DNA of 8,455 bases, taken from the NCBI GenBank assembly GCA_031555175.1, contig JAVBUP010000071.1, positions 1 through 8,455 on the forward strand, given 5' to 3'. The notes beneath the pieces were generated by a model. It ran no database searches and had not been told where the DNA came from. It saw only the letters and a program-made list of their open reading frames with translations. The stretch comes from JAVBUP01 sp031555175 (GTDB lineage: Bacteria > Bacillota_I > Bacilli_A > Erysipelotrichales > Coprobacillaceae). How positions within the stretch are numbered: position 1 is the first letter of the stretch; each line of letters begins with the position of its first letter. This document shows, one piece after another, positions 5,514-8,455 of this stretch. Position numbers and translations under genes: made by a program.

Positions 5514-6461
5514 GTGCAACAAGAGTATTTTGAAGAAGTTGTGGAGAGATATAGAAATCGTAAAAATTATGATAAAAATAGAATGGCACAAAAACTCTCA
5601 TTAACTTATAAATCATATATTTATTTATTAGATGGTAGATTAGTTTTAGAAGATGAAGATTTCAATTTAATTCAAGAACGTATTGCTGCTTTAAAGCTTG
5701 CTGATTATCAAAAAGAGATTAATCTTAAGTTAATTAGGCAAAGACATAATATCAAGCAATCAGAATTAGCGATGCAATTGGGGCTAGAATTGCGTGAGAT
5801 AAAGGAAATTGAGAATAATGATGATCCTGCTAACATAGAGAAAAGAAAAATCATTATTAAATATATTAAACATCCAAAAGAGACACAAATTATTTTATTT
5901 AATTTATATTACAATAGAGCTTTATTATCAGTTGATAAAGTGATAAAAGATAGTTATGTAGTATTAGATTTCGAATATACGCAGGGCAATAGGCGAAGAG
6001 AAGCTATTGAGATTGGTGCTATAAAATATGTAAATGGAGTAGCTAAAGAAAAATTTCATTATTTCTTAAGACCCACTGTAGCAGTGACTCCAATTGTTGA
6101 AGAAATGACTGGAATCAACGATTTTATGTTACGTCATGCGCCAAAGATGACAGATGTTATGCCTTTATTTCTCGAGTTCATTGGAGATTTACCAATTGTG
6201 ATGCATTCAGCTCGAGATGATATTCGCTTTGTATGGGAATATCAATATGGACTTAACTTACCAATGATTCATAATGAAATCATTGATACATTGACATTAT
6301 CTCAGAAAATGTTTGCCAAGGAAGAAGTTGGAAACTATCGTTTGGATAATCTAAAGAACTATTTTGGCATGAGTATTGGTAGTCATAATGCCATTGATGA
6401 TTGTAAAGTTACAAGTAAACTATTTGAATCTTGTAAAGAAAGATTATTAGGAGTTAGATAA
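5514..6461 (+). CDS. Tandem HTH (XRE-like) fused to a DEDDh 3'-5' exonuclease
   Basis: This 315-residue protein has three parts. Residues about 15-57 look like a divergent helix-turn-helix (RMAQKLSLTYKSYIYLLDG). Residues about 68-118 look like a more typical XRE domain (LIRQRHNIKQSELAMQLGL, then EIKEIEN). Residues about 147-312 are a DnaQ/RNase T-type exonuclease with D152 and E154 (exo I), HSARDD with D236 (exo II), and H291 and D296 in HNAIDD (exo III), the full DEDDh set for two-metal 3'-5' cleavage. Exo II has Ser where Asn is usual (HN-x-x-x-D). Substrate could be DNA or RNA. The HTH part may bind a specific site or regulate the gene itself; this is inference. It is monocistronic by appearance, with a GTG start set by a strong ribosome binding site. 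Confidence 0.88.
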   Translation: MQQEYFEEVVERYRNRKNYDKNRMAQKLSLTYKSYIYLLDGRLVLEDEDFNLIQERIAALKLADYQKEINLKLIRQRHNIKQSELAMQLGLELREIKEIENNDDPANIEKRKIIIKYIKHPKETQIILFNLYYNRALLSVDKVIKDSYVVLDFEYTQGNRRREAIEIGAIKYVNGVAKEKFHYFLRPTVAVTPIVEEMTGINDFMLRHAPKMTDVMPLFLEFIGDLPIVMHSARDDIRFVWEYQYGLNLPMIHNEIIDTLTLSQKMFAKEEVGNYRLDNLKNYFGMSIGSHNAIDDCKVTSKLFESCKERLLGVR

Positions 6462-6468
6462 CAAAGAG

Positions 6469-6498
6469 GTATGACTATTAGTATATCAATAGTCATAC
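6469..6498. terminator. Hairpin after the exonuclease gene, possible terminator
   Basis: An 11-bp perfect stem, GTATGACTATT with AATAGTCATAC, has an 8-base loop and begins 7 bases past the stop codon. It can extend by AGAG/CTCT past a bulged G. The plus-strand tail is TCTGAATTT, a weak T-tract; the minus-strand tail is CTCTTTGTT. It may slow or end transcription in either direction. Confidence 0.5.
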
Positions 6499-6555
6499 TC
6501 TGAATTTGGTGGAAATCATTATACTGGTTATTATAATGAACGAAAGTTTTTTGAT

Positions 6556-6582
6556 AAAGAATTCGCAAAGAATTCTTTTTAA
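6556..6582 (+). terminator. Rho-independent terminator of the exonuclease transcript
   Basis: AAAGAATTC pairs with GAATTCTTT (9 bp, GCAAA loop), and the stem runs into TTTTTAATTTG. It lies directly beside the stop codon of the convergent membrane-protein gene. Read on the minus strand there is no T-tract, so it mainly serves the plus strand. Confidence 0.7.
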
Positions 6583-6950
6583 TTTGTTATAAAAAGTACA
6601 GTGAAAATCAATGCCAAGAATAAAAATAGTAATATCCAAAAGCTAATTAATCCAATGATTGCAACAGTTATTACTAAGAACTGTGCAAGTATTAAAACAT
6701 AGATGATTAAAATAATTCCATAAATAGTGATTGCATTTAAGTGTAAAAACCAACGTGTATTTTGTGAGCTGCAGTTTGGTGTACGAGATAATTCTGCGGC
6801 AACAAGTGCAGTTCCGAAAATAATTAAACTTGCGTAGACAAATAGACCAGCTGGTATTGTGATTGTAGTAATTCCCAATGCTAGAAAGACTATAACGATT
6901 AATAGTGATGTGACTAAGGCAGCTATACTAATGCGAAAGAAGTTTTTCAA
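6579..6950 (-). CDS. Small integral membrane protein of unknown function
   Basis: I do not recognise this 123-residue protein. It is almost entirely hydrophobic with about four predicted membrane helices: roughly residues 5-27 and 29-50, then after a short polar loop (ELSRTPNCSSQNTRW, about 54-68) roughly 74-95 and 96-121. No catalytic motif is apparent. The start is TTG 6950, which lies 3 bases after a 12-base match to the anti-Shine-Dalgarno; an in-frame ATG at 7058 would add 36 residues that translate the leader and the ribosome binding site and looks non-coding. It diverges from the ThrE-type operon, with about 130 bp between the starts, and converges on the exonuclease gene. A role alongside the exporter is only a guess. 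Confidence 0.75.
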   Translation of the reverse strand: MKNFFRISIAALVTSLLIVIVFLALGITTITIPAGLFVYASLIIFGTALVAAELSRTPNCSSQNTRWFLHLNAITIYGIILIIYVLILAQFLVITVAIIGLISFWILLFLFLALIFTVLFITN

Positions 6951-6953
6951 AAT

Positions 6954-6965
6954 ATCACCTCCTTT
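6954..6965 (-). promoter_or_regulatory. Unusually long Shine-Dalgarno that sets a TTG start
   Basis: AAAGGAGGTGAT on the minus strand is complementary over 12 bases to the 3' end of Firmicutes 16S rRNA, ending 3 bases before TTG 6950. This fixes the start and rules out the upstream ATG at 7058. Confidence 0.85.
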
Positions 6966-7023
6966 CACAATAAAGTATGCATGAAAGGATAATCCATATA
7001 GTTTGTATGAGCCAAGATAATGG

Positions 7024-7052
7024 TTGGTTTTTTGAATCCGTTGTGATAAAAT
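7024..7052 (+). promoter_or_regulatory. Probable promoter of the ThrE-type exporter operon
   Basis: TTGGTT (7024-7029) is followed after 17 bases by TAAAAT (7047-7052), which is preceded by TGA, giving an extended -10. Transcription would begin near 7059, just before the AGGTGA ribosome binding site (7066-7071). Confidence 0.5.
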
Positions 7053-7080
7053 TGACAAGGCAAGTAGGTGAGATGCATAT

Positions 7081-7836
7081 ATGGATACAATTGATACAAT
7101 TATTTATGGTGGGAAGCTACTTTTAGAGAGTGGTTCAGAAGCATACCGTGCAAAAGAATTAATGAATAAGTGTCTAGCACAGTTTAAAATAACTAATGTT
7201 TCAATAATAGTGTTAACACATCAAATTGTATATTTTGTGGGTGAACAAAATATAGAAAACCAACGGGTTGTAGATTTCAAAATAAAAGGAATTAATCTTA
7301 CAAAGATATCACAGTTTAGATACATCACAAAAAATATCCACACTATGGATATCACAATTGAAAGATTGAAAGATATGTTTGATAAAGCTAACGAAGTTAA
7401 GTCGTATAGTAAATATCAGTCAGCAGTGGCAACTGGTCTAGCTGGAGCAGGATTTTGTGGTTTAAAAGGAGGCACAATTATAGATGTTTTGATTTCATTT
7501 ATGATTGGTGCATTATCATATTTTGTTATGAATACAATTAATAAGAATGGTTGGCATATAATTATTCGCAATATGATTGTAAGTTTTTGTGGAACGCTAT
7601 TAGCCACAATTATATATGCGTGTGGCTTAGGAAATAATTTAGATTTGATTTTCATTGGGTGCATAATGTTTATGGCGCCAGGAGTAGCGCTTACTAATGC
7701 TGTGCGAGATATATTTCATAAAGAATTAATTCTTGGATTAAAAAAAGCTAAAGATGCAACTTTATCAGCAGTTGGTATTTCAATAGGTGTTGGGTTTGTA
7801 ATTTATATTACTTCATTAGTGGGGGTAGTACTATGA
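7081..7836 (+). CDS. Threonine/serine exporter family protein, YjjP/ThrE N-terminal half
   Basis: This 251-residue membrane protein is the larger subunit of a two-part ThrE-type exporter (PF06738). Residues 1-115 form a cytoplasmic domain with the family signature LLESGSEAYRAKE (14-26). About five membrane helices follow from residue 118 to the end, with the conserved APGVALTNAVRD at 199-210. In Corynebacterium the two parts are fused as ThrE, which exports threonine and serine; in E. coli the split YjjP-YjjB pair has been linked to succinate export. The substrate here is therefore open. It has an AGGTGA ribosome binding site 9 bases before ATG 7081, and its last 4 bases overlap the next gene (ATGA), as expected for subunits of one complex. 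Confidence 0.92.
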   Translation: MDTIDTIIYGGKLLLESGSEAYRAKELMNKCLAQFKITNVSIIVLTHQIVYFVGEQNIENQRVVDFKIKGINLTKISQFRYITKNIHTMDITIERLKDMFDKANEVKSYSKYQSAVATGLAGAGFCGLKGGTIIDVLISFMIGALSYFVMNTINKNGWHIIIRNMIVSFCGTLLATIIYACGLGNNLDLIFIGCIMFMAPGVALTNAVRDIFHKELILGLKKAKDATLSAVGISIGVGFVIYITSLVGVVL

Positions 7837-8285
7837 CATATGTGACACAGTTAATTTATGGCTTAATAGCTGCGCTAGGTTTTGGAATGATGTTTAATGC
7901 CCCTTTTAAAAAATTAATTCCAAGTTGTATATTTGGTGGAATTGGGTGGATGAGTTGTTATATAATGATTAATAATTATGCTATAGATAGCATAATCGCT
8001 ACATTTATTGCGACGTTATTAATTGGTTTATTATGCGAAATCTCTGCAAGAGTATATAAAGAAGCAGCGATAATATTTATTATACCAGCGATATTACCAT
8101 TAGTTCCAGGGTCAGCAATGTATTTAATGATGCTAAACCTAGTTACTCAACATTTTGATTTGTTTGCTTCCTATGCAACTAAATCTATATTACTAGCATT
8201 GGCAGTTGCTTTTGCGATCTATCTTACAACGGCAGTATCTGCTTTATTAAAACATATAAATCCCAAGTTATTTGGTAACTACTAA
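7833..8285 (+). CDS. Threonine/serine exporter family protein, YjjB/ThrE C-terminal half
   Basis: This 150-residue, highly hydrophobic protein is the small partner of the ThrE-type exporter (PF12821). It has about four to five membrane helices and the family hallmark PLVPG (residues 89-93) within PAILPLVPGSAMY. Its ATG overlaps the stop of the preceding gene by 4 bases (ATGA), with GGGGGT upstream as ribosome binding site, so the two are made together and presumably form one transporter. Length is typical of YjjB-type partners. The substrate, whether amino acid or dicarboxylate, cannot be read from the sequence. Confidence 0.92.
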   Translation: MTYVTQLIYGLIAALGFGMMFNAPFKKLIPSCIFGGIGWMSCYIMINNYAIDSIIATFIATLLIGLLCEISARVYKEAAIIFIIPAILPLVPGSAMYLMMLNLVTQHFDLFASYATKSILLALAVAFAIYLTTAVSALLKHINPKLFGNY

Positions 8286-8287
8286 AA

Positions 8288-8315
8288 AGACTTTAATGAT
8301 AATCCATTAAAGTCT
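8288..8315. terminator. Hairpin just after the exporter operon
   Basis: An 11-bp perfect stem, AGACTTTAATG with CATTAAAGTCT, closes a 6-base loop and begins 2 bases past the stop codon. The plus-strand tail is GGTTCTTC, not a T-tract; on the minus strand it runs into TTTTTAG. It may be an auxiliary stem for the terminator that follows at once, or a terminator for leftward transcription. Confidence 0.5.
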
Positions 8316-8358
8316 GGTTCTTCAATATCCGTAGGGGTAAAGAAGAATCTTTTGTTTT
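8316..8358 (+). terminator. Rho-independent terminator of the exporter operon
   Basis: GGTTCTTC (8316-8323) pairs with GAAGAATC (8342-8349), with an inner helix TATCC/GGGTA and a GTAG loop, followed by TTTTGTTTT. It starts directly after the preceding hairpin with no gap, making a tandem pair. Confidence 0.7.
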
Positions 8359-8371
8359 AACCAAAAATAAA

Positions 8372-8401
8372 TAGACATAGTTATGACTTCCCATGTATGA
8401 T
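8372..8401 (+). promoter_or_regulatory. Probable promoter of the gene starting at 8439
   Basis: TAGACA (8372-8377) and TATGAT (8396-8401) are separated by 18 bases, and each matches the sigma-A consensus at 5 of 6 positions. A start near 8408 would give a leader of about 30 bases carrying the AAAGGAG ribosome binding site (8422-8428). Confidence 0.5.
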
Positions 8402-8438
8402 TAATTTGCGACCAATTACACAAAGGAGAGTTTTATCT

Positions 8439-8455
8439 ATGTCCAACTTTAATAC
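8439..8455 (+). CDS. Start of an unidentified gene (partial, 3' end outside window)
   Basis: ATG 8439 follows AAAGGAGAG (8422-8430) at about 10 bases and opens a frame reading MSNFN to the window edge. A terminator and a probable promoter lie just upstream, which supports a new transcription unit. Five codons are too few to identify a product. Confidence 0.65.

Noticed and set aside
5514..6461. Phage or defence island around the HTH-exonuclease
   Set aside because: Neighbours are metabolic and transport genes; no integrase, phage structural gene, toxin or known defence partner is present in the window.
6536..6592. Small ORF of 18 codons starting at ATG 6536
   Set aside because: It has no ribosome binding site, and a terminator hairpin lies within it.
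6951..7058. 36-residue N-terminal extension of the small membrane protein
   Set aside because: It would translate through a near-perfect Shine-Dalgarno, and its sequence looks like non-coding leader.

Overview
The window is AT-rich DNA from a low-GC Gram-positive bacterium (Firmicutes/Bacillota). The evidence is strong AGGAGG/AGGTGA ribosome binding sites, GTG and TTG starts, many short rho-independent terminators, and protein families typical of that phylum (DUF2935, Cof-type HAD phosphatases, two-part ThrE exporters). TGA is used as a stop and Trp is encoded by TGG, so this is not a Mycoplasma-type code. Genus cannot be told from the window.

Layout. Positions 1-140 are the right end of an IS3-family insertion sequence: the last 26 codons of its transposase and its terminal inverted repeat. 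It lies 22 bp past the stop codon of a minus-strand HAD phosphatase gene (163-1011). Divergent from that gene is a probable two-gene operon (1217-2454) for a metallo-beta-lactamase-fold hydrolase and a GNAT acetyltransferase. It ends at a terminator shared with a convergent block of three minus-strand genes: a second HAD phosphatase (4558-5379), a 1-phosphofructokinase-like sugar kinase (3577-4485) and a DUF2935 protein (2478-3509). Each of these three is followed by its own hairpin terminator, so they look like separate units rather than one operon.

Divergent from the second HAD gene is the most unusual gene here (5514-6461). It appears to join two N-terminal XRE-like helix-turn-helix segments to a DEDDh 3'-5' exonuclease with all catalytic residues present. 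It converges on a small integral membrane protein (6579-6950), which starts at TTG behind an unusually long Shine-Dalgarno match. Divergent from that is a two-gene ThrE/YjjP-YjjB type exporter operon (7081-8285, ATGA overlap). Two adjacent hairpins, a promoter and the first codons of another gene (8439 onward) close the window.

Functionally this reads as ordinary core or housekeeping sequence: sugar-phosphate handling, HAD phosphatases and small-metabolite export. I see no CRISPR array, tRNA, rRNA or clear multi-gene defence system. The items most worth a second look are the HTH-exonuclease fusion, the IS end abutting the HAD gene, and the compact stop-codon/terminator overlaps. No stretch longer than 300 bases lacks a gene.
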